Of a stretch of 64,000 bases of DNA, positions 49,739 to 59,254 are shown one piece after another. The DNA is from Lentisphaerae bacterium GWF2_57_35 (GTDB lineage: Bacteria > Verrucomicrobiota > Kiritimatiellia > CAIQIC01 > GWF2-57-35), in the NCBI GenBank assembly GCA_001804865.1, contig MHBK01000033.1, positions 62,001-126,000 of the forward strand, given 5' to 3'. The notes beneath the pieces were generated by a model. That model worked only from the letters and a program-made list of their open reading frames with translations, did not search any database and was not told the origin of the DNA. Position 1 is the first letter of the stretch, and the number at the start of each line of letters is the position of its first letter. A program made the position numbers and the translations under genes.

Positions 49739-52441
49739 ATGAAATGGATGTCCGTAATTGGTTTCGTCCTTAGTGTCAATTTTTTTACCAGCACAGTCGG
49801 GGTCGCCCATACCTTGTATGTATCCCTGTCCGGGAGCGATGAGCCGCCCTATTCCGACTGGGATTCGGCCGCTACGAGTATTCAATCGGCCATCGATGCT
49901 GCGATGGAGGGCGATGAAATACAGGTAGCCGATGGCCTCTACGCGCTTTCTTCACCGATCATCCTGCACAAGTCCGTATGGCTTCGTAGCGCCAATGGGG
50001 CTGATGAGTGCATTCTGGATGGCGGTGGAATGTCGGGTTATTTCAGTATTTCTTCCCGGGCCATCGTTGACGGTTTAACGATGAAGAACGGCGCCGGCGT
50101 GTGCCTGGACGTCAGCGACGCTACGCTTCGGCAATGCGTGATCGACTATTTGGATTCAGCCAACGCCTGGTCAGGAGCGGAATTTAATTCCTGCATCATC
50201 AGCAATGCCCATACGATTAGCTGCGGAAACGTCGTATTCAGCAATACGGTTATTGGCGGTGAAGCCGCCATGCCCCCTTATGTCGTCATGAATTCTACAG
50301 GAGGCAGCAACACGCTTAAAGACTGTCGTCTTATAAACGTTTACTTGGATGGAGTGGAGCCGCAACCGAATCGCGCTTGGCGCTTGGAGCAGTGCGAGAT
50401 CGTTGGGCTGGTGATGGTCGGGCCCACGCACTTGTCGGGCCAGATGACCGGCCCGGGGCAATTATGGTTGAATGAAACCATCGTGACCGACGCAGCGATC
50501 ACCAATCTTAATGTGCTCGATTCGCACAACGCGCAATTTTGGAATTGCTGGTTTGAGATGAATATGGGGTCTGCGCCGTATTTGAGACTCACAGCGGGGG
50601 CAGAGGGTTCGTACTCGAACACTTTGCACAACTGTGTGCTGAAGAATGTGGAAATTGGTTTTAGCTCGTCTCCCTTTCCCGTCTCGACGCATTTGTGGCA
50701 TTTGGACGGATGCGAGATTGTCGAGTCGGTCACGGTGGGGCCGATTGGGTTGTCGGGCCAGATAACCGGTCCGGGATATTTGTGGTTGAATGAGACCATC
50801 GTAACCAATATGTCGGTGACCAATCTGAATGCCGTCAATGTCTACGGCGCGCAGTTTTGGAATTGCCGGTTTGAAATGGAGATGGGGCCTGAGCCCTATC
50901 TGAAATTAAGGTCGGGAGGAGAAGGCGTATTCTCAAACACCTTGCATAACTGCCTGTTGAGGAATGTAGAAATTGGCTTTAACCTGTTTCCCTTTCCTGT
51001 GCCGACGCAGCCGTGGCATTTGGATCAGTGCGAGATTCTCGAGTCGGTGAAGGTTGGACCGGCCTGCATTTCAGGCCAGATGACCGGTCCGGGATATTTA
51101 TGGTTGTATGAAACGATCGTGACCAATGCGGCCATGACCAACCTGAATGCCGTCAATGCCTATGGCGCGCAATTTTGGAATTGCCGGTTTGAAATGGAGA
51201 TGGGGCCGTCGCCGTATTTGAAGCTGGTGTCGGGAGGAGAGGGCCCGTACTCGAATGTGTTGCACCACTGCCGGCTGAAGAATGTGGAAATCGATTTTAA
51301 CGTGTTTCCCTTTCCCATGCCGACGCTGCCGTGGCATCTGGAGCAATGCGAAATTGCGGGGCAAGTACAGGCCGGCGAAATCCTGCTTTCAGGCTTTTTG
51401 TCGGGCGGTGGGCTGTTGCAATTGAACAAGACGAGTTTGCGTGGCGTTACCGTCAGCAATTTGCACGATTTGATCTGTTTTGATGCCTCAATATCGAATT
51501 CGATCGTTTGCGATTCTCCGGGACGGGGCATCCAATTGAGCGGCAGCTCGCTTCTGACGCATTCGCGTATTGTTGGCAATAGCGGCGGCGGAGTTTTTTG
51601 CGATGGCGGCGGCATCGTTCGAAACTGCCTGATCCTGTCCAACCACGCAAACTCTGGAGGAGGGGTGCTGCTGGATCATGGTCTTGTGGAAAGTTGCACG
51701 ATCGCCGACAATTCGGCGACGGAAGGCGGAGGCGTTTTGTCCGTGTCCGGCGGCGAGGTTATAAACTCGATCGTCTGGAATAATCAGGCTCCAAGTGGAA
51801 GCAATTGGTGGGAGAGCGGTTCGTCAGCGGTCTGGAGTTACAATTGCATGGCGCCTGGAAATCCGGGCATGAACAATCTTGCCGCTGATCCGCAATTCGA
51901 GCCTGGGACCTATCGTTTGGAAGCCTCCTCGCCCTGCATCGATGCAGGCTTAAATCAAGGCTGGATGACAGAGGCAAAGGATTTGGACGATCGCGCGCGT
52001 GTAGTCAACGGGCAGGTCGATCTGGGGGCCTACGAATATATATTTTCCACGTCGGATTACGATGGGGATGGATTGAGCAACGAGCAGGAAGTTAATCAAT
52101 ACGGCACGGATGCCTATCGCAGGGATACCGATGCCGATGGAATGAGCGATTCCATCGAAATTACAGCGGGCTGCAATCCGTCCGACGAAAATTCCTTCTT
52201 CGGCCTGGTATCCCAAAGCAACGCTGTCGACCATGCGGTTTCCGAAAATGGGTTTGTGCTCTCTTGGTACAGCGCCCATAGCAAGACGTATCAATTGAGT
52301 CGTGCAGACAATCTGGCCAACGGTTTTACCGCGGTGATAGCTCAGGGCATCCCCGCGACGCCTCCCCTTAATGTGTATACCGACACAACCGCCCAAGCCG
52401 AAGCCCAGTATTTTTACCGCGTGTCCGTGGAGGTTCCATAG
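49739..52441 (+). CDS. Secreted right-handed beta-helix protein with TSP3-like Ca-binding repeats
   Basis: The 900-residue protein has a signal peptide (MKWMSVIGFVLSVNFFTS), a beta-helix passenger, and a choice-of-anchor-Q-like close (ASSPCIDAGLNQ then VDLGAYEY). Two Asp-rich Ca-binding repeats follow (SDYDGDGLSNEQEV and DTDADGMSDSIE), then a C-terminal beta-sandwich ending QYFYRVSVEVP. Residues about 218-536 consist of three 106-residue repeats and part of a fourth (WHLDQCEI ... SGQMTGPGYLWL ... FWNCRFEMEMGP). It should be exported to the surface. GAGGGGGG before ATG 49739 supports the start over an in-frame codon at 49676. Confidence 0.85.
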   Translation: MKWMSVIGFVLSVNFFTSTVGVAHTLYVSLSGSDEPPYSDWDSAATSIQSAIDAAMEGDEIQVADGLYALSSPIILHKSVWLRSANGADECILDGGGMSGYFSISSRAIVDGLTMKNGAGVCLDVSDATLRQCVIDYLDSANAWSGAEFNSCIISNAHTISCGNVVFSNTVIGGEAAMPPYVVMNSTGGSNTLKDCRLINVYLDGVEPQPNRAWRLEQCEIVGLVMVGPTHLSGQMTGPGQLWLNETIVTDAAITNLNVLDSHNAQFWNCWFEMNMGSAPYLRLTAGAEGSYSNTLHNCVLKNVEIGFSSSPFPVSTHLWHLDGCEIVESVTVGPIGLSGQITGPGYLWLNETIVTNMSVTNLNAVNVYGAQFWNCRFEMEMGPEPYLKLRSGGEGVFSNTLHNCLLRNVEIGFNLFPFPVPTQPWHLDQCEILESVKVGPACISGQMTGPGYLWLYETIVTNAAMTNLNAVNAYGAQFWNCRFEMEMGPSPYLKLVSGGEGPYSNVLHHCRLKNVEIDFNVFPFPMPTLPWHLEQCEIAGQVQAGEILLSGFLSGGGLLQLNKTSLRGVTVSNLHDLICFDASISNSIVCDSPGRGIQLSGSSLLTHSRIVGNSGGGVFCDGGGIVRNCLILSNHANSGGGVLLDHGLVESCTIADNSATEGGGVLSVSGGEVINSIVWNNQAPSGSNWWESGSSAVWSYNCMAPGNPGMNNLAADPQFEPGTYRLEASSPCIDAGLNQGWMTEAKDLDDRARVVNGQVDLGAYEYIFSTSDYDGDGLSNEQEVNQYGTDAYRRDTDADGMSDSIEITAGCNPSDENSFFGLVSQSNAVDHAVSENGFVLSWYSAHSKTYQLSRADNLANGFTAVIAQGIPATPPLNVYTDTTAQAEAQYFYRVSVEVP
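50393..51346 (+). repeat. Three tandem 318-bp repeats in the beta-helix gene
   Basis: The word TGCGAG (or TGCGAA) of successive units starts at 50393, 50711, 51029 and 51347, exactly 318 bases apart. Units 2 and 3 are closest; the fourth is only partial and diverged. The unit encodes 106 residues. Confidence 0.95.
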
Positions 52442-52455
52442 GAAGGCCCGTCGAG

Positions 52456-54858
52456 TTAAGACCGGGGCCGATTCTTTTCTGCGGTCTTTTCGCTGCGAAG
52501 GGCGCCCCACTTCCACTCGCGGATCTCCGGCATGTCTTCGCCGTGCTGGTGGATGTATTTTTTGTGGTCCAGAAGTTTGTCGCGGATGAATTGTTTGAAA
52601 TAGGCGGCCCGCGAACCCAGATGAGGCAATCGATCGATCAAGTCTCCGGCCAGATGAAATCGGTCGAGTTGATTCAAGACGACCATGTCGAACGGGGTGG
52701 TCGTAGTTCCTTCTTCTTTGTATCCGCGCACGTGCAGATTGGAGTGATTGGTGCGCCGATAGGTCAGGCGATGGATCAGCCAGGGATAGCCGTGATAGGC
52801 GAAGATGATGGGCTTATCGTTGGTGAACAGCAGGTCGAATTCCCGATCGCTCAGCCCATGAGGATGTTCGCTTTGCGGTTGTAGCGTCATCAGATCCACG
52901 ACATTGATGACGCGGATTTTGAGGCTGGGAAAATGATGCCGAACCAGTTCGACGGCGGCCAGTGTTTCGAGGGTCGGCACGTCGCCGGCGCAAGCCATCA
53001 CGGCATCGGGTTCGCCGTCGGCATCGTTGCTGGCCCATGTCCATATGCCCAAGCCGGCCGTGCAGTGTTTGATGGCGGCGTCCATGTTCAGCCATTGCGG
53101 CGACGGTTGTTTGCCGGCAACGATCACGTTTACGTAGTTGCGGCTTTGGAGGCAGTGGTCGAGAACGGAGAGCAACGTATTGGCATCCGGGGGAAGGTAA
53201 ACCCGGATAATGTCCGCTTTTTTGTTCATGACGTGGTCCACAAAACCCGGATCCTGATGGCTGAATCCGTTGTGATCCTGCCGCCAGACGTGCGACGTAA
53301 GCAAATAGTTGAGCGAAGCGATGGAGCGGCGCCAGGGAATTTCGCGCGTTACTTTGAGCCATTTGGCGTGTTGGTTGAACATCGAATCGACAATATGAAT
53401 GAAGGCTTCATAGCAGGAGAACAGCCCATGCCGTCCGGTCAGAAGATATCCCTCCAACCAGCCTTGGCAAAGATGCTCGCTCAACACTTCCATGATCCGT
53501 CCATCAGGAGAAATGTGGTCATCGGTCTTTGTGATGGTCGCGGTAGAGACGCGATCGGTGACCTCGAATAGAGGCAAGAGCCTGTTGGAGGCGGTCTCGT
53601 CGGGTCCGAAAACGCGAAAGTTACGCGTCTCCAAGTTTTGCTTCATCACATCGCGAAGGAAAGCGCCGGCAATACGGGTGGCCTCTGCGTCAACCGAGCC
53701 AGGATGGGGGATCGGCACGGCATAAGCCTGAAAATCCGGCATTCTCAGATCGTGCAGCAAATGACCTCCGTTGGCATGGGGATTGGCGCCCATGCGGCGA
53801 TCGCCTTTGGGGGCCAATTCGGCCAGCTCCGCCATCAAGCGGCCGCTTTGATCGAAAAGTTCATCCGGCTTATAACTTTTCATCCATTGTTCCAGGAGTT
53901 GCAGGTGCTCGGGTTTTGTCGACAATTCGGCCAGTGGAACTTGATGCGAGCGGTAGGTTCCTTCGACCGGTACGCCATCGACTTCCTTCGGGCAGGTCCA
54001 CCCTTTGGGGGTTCGCAGGACGATCATGGGCCAGGGAACTCGTTGTTTGAATCCCTGGGTGCGCGCCTGCTCCTGAATGCCTTTGATGTCGGCGACGACC
54101 CGGTCGAGGGTGTCCGCCATGAGCGGATGCACGTAAACGGGATCGTCGCCCTCCACAAAGTAGGGGTGGTAGCCATAGCCGCGTAAAAGTTGCTCCAACT
54201 CTTCCTGCGGAATGCGCGCCAATACCGTCGGGCCGGCAATCTTGTAGCCGTTGAGATGCAAAATGGGCAGAACGGCGCCGTCATGCGCGGGGTTGAGGAA
54301 TTTGTTCGAGTGCCAACTGGTTGCCAAGGCTCCGGTTTCCGCTTCGCCGTCGCCGATTACACAGGAGGCGATCAAATCCGGATTGTCCAGCACGGCTCCA
54401 TAAGCATGCGCAAGGGAGTAACCGAGCTCTCCTCCCTCGTTGATGGAACCGGGCGTTTCCGGTGCGGCATGACTGGGTATGCCTCCCGGAAAAGAAAACT
54501 GTTTGAATAAAAGCTTCAGGCCTTGCTCATCCTGAGAGATGTTGGGATAGAATTCGCTGTAGGAGCCTTCCAGATACGTATTCGCTACCAGACCGGGGCC
54601 TCCATGTCCGGGGCCTGCGACGTAAATCATGTTCAAGTCGTATTCCTTGACGATCCGATTGAGATGGACATAGATGAAATTCAAACCCGGCGTCGTGCCC
54701 CAGTGGCCGAGCAAGCGAGGCTTGATGTGATGCAACGATAGAGGCTCTTTAAGCAGCGGGTTGTCGTATAAATAGATCTGGCCGATGGAGAGATAGTTGG
54801 CGGCGCGCCAGTAAGCATCCATTTTCTTCAGTAATTCGGGCGTAGCGGAGTTGCTCAT
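52456..54858 (-). CDS. xfp: Xylulose-5-phosphate/fructose-6-phosphate phosphoketolase
   Basis: This TPP enzyme splits xylulose 5-P or fructose 6-P with phosphate into acetyl-phosphate and an aldose phosphate. The 800-residue protein has [40 protein letters not shown], the TPP-binding GDGEAETG...[10 protein letters not shown] and the C-terminal [17 protein letters not shown] region. Length and motifs are full. Whether it uses one or both substrates cannot be read. No acetate kinase is adjacent. Confidence 0.97.
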   Translation of the reverse strand: MSNSATPELLKKMDAYWRAANYLSIGQIYLYDNPLLKEPLSLHHIKPRLLGHWGTTPGLNFIYVHLNRIVKEYDLNMIYVAGPGHGGPGLVANTYLEGSYSEFYPNISQDEQGLKLLFKQFSFPGGIPSHAAPETPGSINEGGELGYSLAHAYGAVLDNPDLIASCVIGDGEAETGALATSWHSNKFLNPAHDGAVLPILHLNGYKIAGPTVLARIPQEELEQLLRGYGYHPYFVEGDDPVYVHPLMADTLDRVVADIKGIQEQARTQGFKQRVPWPMIVLRTPKGWTCPKEVDGVPVEGTYRSHQVPLAELSTKPEHLQLLEQWMKSYKPDELFDQSGRLMAELAELAPKGDRRMGANPHANGGHLLHDLRMPDFQAYAVPIPHPGSVDAEATRIAGAFLRDVMKQNLETRNFRVFGPDETASNRLLPLFEVTDRVSTATITKTDDHISPDGRIMEVLSEHLCQGWLEGYLLTGRHGLFSCYEAFIHIVDSMFNQHAKWLKVTREIPWRRSIASLNYLLTSHVWRQDHNGFSHQDPGFVDHVMNKKADIIRVYLPPDANTLLSVLDHCLQSRNYVNVIVAGKQPSPQWLNMDAAIKHCTAGLGIWTWASNDADGEPDAVMACAGDVPTLETLAAVELVRHHFPSLKIRVINVVDLMTLQPQSEHPHGLSDREFDLLFTNDKPIIFAYHGYPWLIHRLTYRRTNHSNLHVRGYKEEGTTTTPFDMVVLNQLDRFHLAGDLIDRLPHLGSRAAYFKQFIRDKLLDHKKYIHQHGEDMPEIREWKWGALRSEKTAEKNRPRS

Positions 54859-54974
54859 GGCGGTTCTCCTTTTAGGTCTACATGCTCCGAAAATAATGGC
54901 CTGTCGGCTATCGGTGACCCCCTGAGACCCAGGGTCGAATAACCTTGCTTTATTGAAGAGGCCCGGACGGTCGG

Positions 54975-55715
54975 CTATGGCGGGGATTTGACCACGGTCA
55001 TCGCTTCAATGACGCCTGCAAAATGAAGGCGCGAGCGAACCACTTGAAATCCGTGGGCTTCGAACAACGCTTTCAGGTTCCGGCGATCGGGGAATTGTTG
55101 AAGGCTGTCGGCGATGTAGGTGTAGAGATCGGGATTGCGATGAACGACGCAGCCCCAGAATCCGCCCCAGATTCGCAGCAGGAGGTTTTCCAACCCTTGG
55201 AAAAATCGCTGGGGAGGCTTGGAGAAGTCGAGAAAAGAGGCCATACCGCCGGGAACCAGGATGCGATGAATTTCGCGGATGGCTTGTCGAAGATCGCCGG
55301 CATTGCGCAAGGCATAGCCGCCGGTGAGGATATCCACCGAGGTTTCGTCCAGAAGGGTGCGGCCCATATCGGCAGACAAAAATCGAACGTTGGGAAAGCG
55401 GCAGCGCGTGCGGGCGATCGACAACATGGGTTCCGTCAAATCGAGCCCTATGATGCGTCCGTTCGGATACTTCTGCGCCAGGAGGATCGTCAGGTCGCCC
55501 GTACCGCAAGCGACATCCACGCACCGAGGCGACGCCTGCGGCGGCAGTTCGTCGATCAGGCGCCGCTTCCACGCCCGATCGCGATCGAACGAGAGAATTC
55601 TCGTGATGAACCCGTACCGGGAGGACAACTCGGAAAACAGCGCGATGTTCAGGAATCGTTTCTTTTCAGGCGTTGCCAGATAATCGCGCGGCTTTAAAGC
55701 GAATGCGGTCTTCAT
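54975..55715 (-). CDS. ubiE: UbiE/MenG-like methyltransferase
   Basis: The 246-residue SAM methyltransferase has [20 protein letters not shown] (the UbiE N-terminal helix), SAM motif [43 protein letters not shown] and FLDFSKP. These fit the quinone-biosynthesis methyltransferases. No other menaquinone gene is close, so another substrate is possible, for example the type III PKS product. ATG 55715 follows GGAAGGA; the frame is open further upstream through the repeat at 55798. Confidence 0.8.
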   Translation of the reverse strand: MKTAFALKPRDYLATPEKKRFLNIALFSELSSRYGFITRILSFDRDRAWKRRLIDELPPQASPRCVDVACGTGDLTILLAQKYPNGRIIGLDLTEPMLSIARTRCRFPNVRFLSADMGRTLLDETSVDILTGGYALRNAGDLRQAIREIHRILVPGGMASFLDFSKPPQRFFQGLENLLLRIWGGFWGCVVHRNPDLYTYIADSLQQFPDRRNLKALFEAHGFQVVRSRLHFAGVIEAMTVVKSPP

Positions 55716-55797
55716 ACGTGTGAATCCTTCCATTTCTTCGTCCGTTTGCAACGTACGGGTTCTCCGCCTATATTTCAATGAATAGCAGAATGTGAAA

Positions 55798-55935
55798 GGG
55801 TGCATCTTGACACGGCCCCAGCGCATATGAATAAGAAGCCACGTCCTTACGGACGCGGCTACGTAGCCGCCGGCGTAAGCCGGTGGTTTCTTTCCAGTGC
55901 CAGACGTTGAGGAAGGGCCGCGTCAAGCTGCACCC
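55798..55935. repeat. TIR-bounded element, copy 7 (138 bp)
   Basis: The ends are GGGTGCATCTTGACACGGCC and GGCCGCGTCAAGCTGCACCC. The interior is nearly identical to the 138-bp copy at 31684-31821, inverted. It lies between the divergent ubiE and nicotinamidase genes. Confidence 0.92.
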
Positions 55936-55956
55936 GATGTGAAAGACGAGGGCCTT

Positions 55957-56886
55957 ATGTTTCCTGCCGTATATAAGCCTCAGCGCATCGGCCGATTGTA
56001 CTATCCGGACAGCGAAGCCATTGCTTTGGATGCCGAGGCTGCCGGCCTGAAGCCTGCCGCGCAAGACCCCGTCAAGCGATTGCTGCTGGCGATCGACATG
56101 CAGGTGGACTTTTGCCATCCCAACGGCAGTCTATACGTGCCGGGCGCCGAAGGCGACGTTAGACGCACGATCGAATTTCTCTACGCGCATGCCGCCGAGA
56201 TTACGCATATCACCTGTACGCTGGATTCTCATTATCCGTTCCAGATTTTCCATGCGGCATGGTGGGCGGACGAAAAGGGAGCGCATCCTCCGCCTTATAC
56301 GGAAATATCGGAGGCTGACGTGCGAAGCGGTCGCTGGCACGCGTTGCGGGAGCCTGAGTGGTCTCTGAATTACGTAGGCGCCCTGGAAAGGGAGGCAAAG
56401 AAGCGTTTGTTGATCTGGCCCTATCATGTGCCCATGGGCGGGGTCGGGCATGCGCTGGATCCAGAGCTGTGGTCAGCGGTTTTCTGGCATTCGGTGGCTC
56501 GCCAATGCCAACCCACCTGGTGGATCAAAGGGGACATTCCTGAAACGGAGCATTACTCGATCCTTCGGCCTGAAGTCGAAGTTCCCGATCATGCTCGAGT
56601 TTCCATCAACAATAATTTCATCGCTGTTGTGGAAGAGTACGATCAAATATTTATTGCGGGCGAGGCGGAGACCCATTGCGTCTTGGAATCCGTGAAAGAC
56701 ATCGTGGAGGTGTTTCACGATCGGCCCGATTGCCTGAAAAAATTGTTCGTTCTGAAAGACTGCACCTCGCCGGTCGTGCATCCGACCGTCGATTTTCATG
56801 CGCTGGCGCAGAAACAGTTTGCCCGTTATGCGGAGCAGGGGGTGCAGTTTGTAAACAGTACGGATGCATGGCCGATGGGACGATGA
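55957..56886 (+). CDS. Isochorismatase-family amidase, probable nicotinamidase
   Basis: The 309-residue cysteine hydrolase has catalytic Asp47 (LLLAIDMQVDFCHP), metal ligands Asp90, His92 and His99 (TLDSHYPFQIFH) and Cys241 (GEAETHCVLES). The metal-site pattern is that of nicotinamidase. It is longer than usual at the N-terminus. The downstream gene is a nicotinate phosphoribosyltransferase, overlapping by 4 bases (ATGA at 56883), so the pair converts nicotinamide to nicotinate mononucleotide. ATG 55957 was chosen; the frame opens earlier in the repeat. Confidence 0.82.
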   Translation: MFPAVYKPQRIGRLYYPDSEAIALDAEAAGLKPAAQDPVKRLLLAIDMQVDFCHPNGSLYVPGAEGDVRRTIEFLYAHAAEITHITCTLDSHYPFQIFHAAWWADEKGAHPPPYTEISEADVRSGRWHALREPEWSLNYVGALEREAKKRLLIWPYHVPMGGVGHALDPELWSAVFWHSVARQCQPTWWIKGDIPETEHYSILRPEVEVPDHARVSINNNFIAVVEEYDQIFIAGEAETHCVLESVKDIVEVFHDRPDCLKKLFVLKDCTSPVVHPTVDFHALAQKQFARYAEQGVQFVNSTDAWPMGR

Positions 56887-58112
56887 TGACGGAAGAATCT
56901 ATGACCGAACGATTGCCGGCTTACGTGTTCGATTTGCCCGTCCAGGAACTGCGCCGGGGATATCGCAGCGACGTGTATTTTTGGCGGGAAAAAGTAGCCC
57001 TCGAAAAGAATGGGCTGCATCCGTCCGTTACCATGCAGGTTTTTCAGAAGCGACAGGTCGTTCTTTGCGGAACGGACGAGGCTATTGCCGTGCTCAAATT
57101 GGCGAGCGGCCATTATCGGGACCGCCGGCGGGCGTACGAACTCTTCGACCGGTTTTTGGAATTGAAGCGCGGGTCGCGGAAGGTATTTCTGCTGGATCGG
57201 GATCTCTATCTGAAGACCATCGAGGAAAAGAACCGCCTATCCGGCGAACTGGATCGATTGTGGGAGAGCGACTATGACGGCCTGAAAATCGAATCGCTGT
57301 TCGATGGGGAGGCCGTTTCGCCTTGGGAAACGGTCATGCACATCACCGGCGACGCGGCCGCGTTCGCTCACTTGGAAACCATCTATCTGGGCGTGCTGGC
57401 GCGTCGCACCCGGATAGCCACGAATGTTCGCCGCATCGTCGCGGCCGCCCAGGGAAAAATGGTTCTCTATTTTCCCGCGCGATTCGATCACTGGGCGGTG
57501 CAAGGCGGGGACGGCTATGCCGCGCAAATCGGCGGGGCGGGGGGCGTATCCACGGATGCTCAAGCCGAATGGTGGGGCGGCAAAGGAGGCGGCACGGTGC
57601 CTCATGCGTTGATTGCGGCCGTGGGCGGCGATACGGTACAGGCCGTGACGTTGTTCGGGGAAGCGTTTCCCGACGAACGATTGGTGGCGCTGGTCGATTT
57701 CGACAACGATAGCGTGCGCACCGCCTTGGAGTGCGCACGCGCCTTGGGGCCGCGATTGTGGGGCGTGCGTTTAGACACGTCTGAAAATATGGTGGATCAA
57801 AGCATCTTCGCCGACATGGGATCGTTTCGTCCGACCGGCGTCGTTCCCGAGTTGGTTTGCAAAACGCGAGCCGCCCTGGACCGGGAAGGTTTCCAGCATG
57901 TCCGGATCGTGGTTTCCGGCGGCTTTAATCCTGAAAAGATTGCCGAATTCGAGTCCTTGAAAACCCCGGCGGACGCCTATGGGGTGGGCAGCGCGCTCTT
58001 GCAGGGCGTTTATGACTTTACGGCCGACATTGTCCGGGTAGACGGACAGCCTTGCGCCAAAGCCGGCCGAAAATATCGACCGAATGCCCGGTTGCAGCCG
58101 GTCGTTAGTTGA
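56883..58112 (+). CDS. pncB: Nicotinate phosphoribosyltransferase
   Basis: This enzyme makes nicotinate mononucleotide from nicotinate and PRPP, using ATP. The 409-residue protein has YRSDVYFWREKVAL near the N-terminus, TNVRRIVAAA and YFPARFDHW, ...GGTVPHALI, and the phosphate-binding VVSGGFNPEKIAEFE and GVGSALL blocks. ATGs at 56883, 56886 and 56901 are possible; the first overlaps the nicotinamidase stop. It converges with the type III PKS gene, overlapping by 8 bases. Confidence 0.92.
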   Translation: MMTEESMTERLPAYVFDLPVQELRRGYRSDVYFWREKVALEKNGLHPSVTMQVFQKRQVVLCGTDEAIAVLKLASGHYRDRRRAYELFDRFLELKRGSRKVFLLDRDLYLKTIEEKNRLSGELDRLWESDYDGLKIESLFDGEAVSPWETVMHITGDAAAFAHLETIYLGVLARRTRIATNVRRIVAAAQGKMVLYFPARFDHWAVQGGDGYAAQIGGAGGVSTDAQAEWWGGKGGGTVPHALIAAVGGDTVQAVTLFGEAFPDERLVALVDFDNDSVRTALECARALGPRLWGVRLDTSENMVDQSIFADMGSFRPTGVVPELVCKTRAALDREGFQHVRIVVSGGFNPEKIAEFESLKTPADAYGVGSALLQGVYDFTADIVRVDGQPCAKAGRKYRPNARLQPVVS

Positions 58113-59169
58113 ATTCCACCAGGCATGCATAAGCGGAAAATCCGGCGCCAAAAGAAACCAGAATTCCTTTGTCGCCTGAGGCGGGCCGGCCTTTTTCGAG
58201 AATGCTTTTCATGACAAAGAGCACCGTAGGCGAGGACATGTTTCCATAATCCCGAAATACTTCGGTTGAATAACGCAGTTGATCCTCATTCAAACCCAGC
58301 TCCTTGCCCACTTGATCCAGGACCGTTGTGCCGCCGGCATGAACGGCCCACCAGCGAATCGCGTCAATCGGCAAGCGGCGCCGCTGCAAAAGACGATCCA
58401 ATACCGTGCGGGCCGTCTTGGCGCCGAGAACGGGCACCTTGCGCGACAGGACATTGCGAAGCCTGCCGCCTTCCTGGCGATAGCGAAGTTGTTCCCGATG
58501 CTGGGGGAAAATACCGGCTTCAAAATCAAGGAGTTGAAAGCCGGTTCGCGCGGGATCGGGCGCGGAAGCATTTTCGACTATGCAGGCCGCCGCGCCGTCG
58601 CCGAAAATCGAATTGCTGACAATCAGTCCCGGGTCCGAGCCCATGAACAAGGTGGCCGAACAAATTTCGACCGAGACGCTTAGGATGGAGGGTGGATTCC
58701 CGCGCGCAATCAAGCCGGCCGCGCATTCCAGGTTGGGAAGGGCGCCGCCGCATCCCATGCCGGCCATGTCCAGGGCTTTGACCGAATCGCCCAATCGCAA
58801 ATCCTCGACGAGATAGGAACTCAAACCGGGACATAAATATCCGGTGCAGGTATTCACGACGAGGCCGCCGATCTGGCTTATATCCCGTTGCGCTTCGGTC
58901 ATGGCCTTTCGGGCCGCATCCGCCGCGGTGCGCCGGGCATATTTCAGGAAGCGCTCGTTCAGCCGGTCGGGGTTCGTTTCATGGGCATCGTCTTTGCAAT
59001 CCATACCGATGTAGCGCCCGCGTATGGACCCTTCCAGGAGAATGCGCCGATACAACTCCCGTTCGTCGGGCTTGAGGTCAAAATGAGCCGTATAATAATC
59101 GAACGACTCCTGTTGCGTGACATACAACGGAGGATTGCTGGTCGCCACCGCGCGCACTGAAATGGCCAT
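58105..59169 (-). CDS. Type III polyketide synthase (chalcone/stilbene synthase-like)
   Basis: The 354-residue ketosynthase has the type III catalytic triad: Cys140 (DMAGMGCGGALPNLE), His277 (WAVHAGG) and Asn310 (RDYGNMSSPTVLF). The C-terminal GxG-P-G loop reads SFGAGFSA. Such enzymes extend acyl-CoA starters with malonyl-CoA to alkylresorcinols, pyrones or similar. A UbiE-like methyltransferase is 3.5 kb away. The product is unknown. Confidence 0.9.
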   Translation of the reverse strand: MAISVRAVATSNPPLYVTQQESFDYYTAHFDLKPDERELYRRILLEGSIRGRYIGMDCKDDAHETNPDRLNERFLKYARRTAADAARKAMTEAQRDISQIGGLVVNTCTGYLCPGLSSYLVEDLRLGDSVKALDMAGMGCGGALPNLECAAGLIARGNPPSILSVSVEICSATLFMGSDPGLIVSNSIFGDGAAACIVENASAPDPARTGFQLLDFEAGIFPQHREQLRYRQEGGRLRNVLSRKVPVLGAKTARTVLDRLLQRRRLPIDAIRWWAVHAGGTTVLDQVGKELGLNEDQLRYSTEVFRDYGNMSSPTVLFVMKSILEKGRPASGDKGILVSFGAGFSAYACLVEFN

Positions 59170-59254
59170 AACCCCGACCTTTCATCCGCGCGAAAGCCGC
59201 GAGCGGGTTGGAGAATAACCCGCTCTTCCCGACGGCGTGACGACTTGCGCGCGC

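Noticed and set aside
50393..51346. CRISPR-like array because of regular repeats
   Set aside because: Units are 318 bp, coding and tandem without spacers. No cas gene or short direct-repeat array was seen anywhere in the window.
55183..55210. TTTTCCAACCCTTGGAAAAA in ubiE, encoding FFQGLENLL, as another in-frame palindrome insertion
   Set aside because: The spacing between FSKP and the following YTYI block equals that of E. coli UbiE as I recall it, and only one half of the double palindrome is present.
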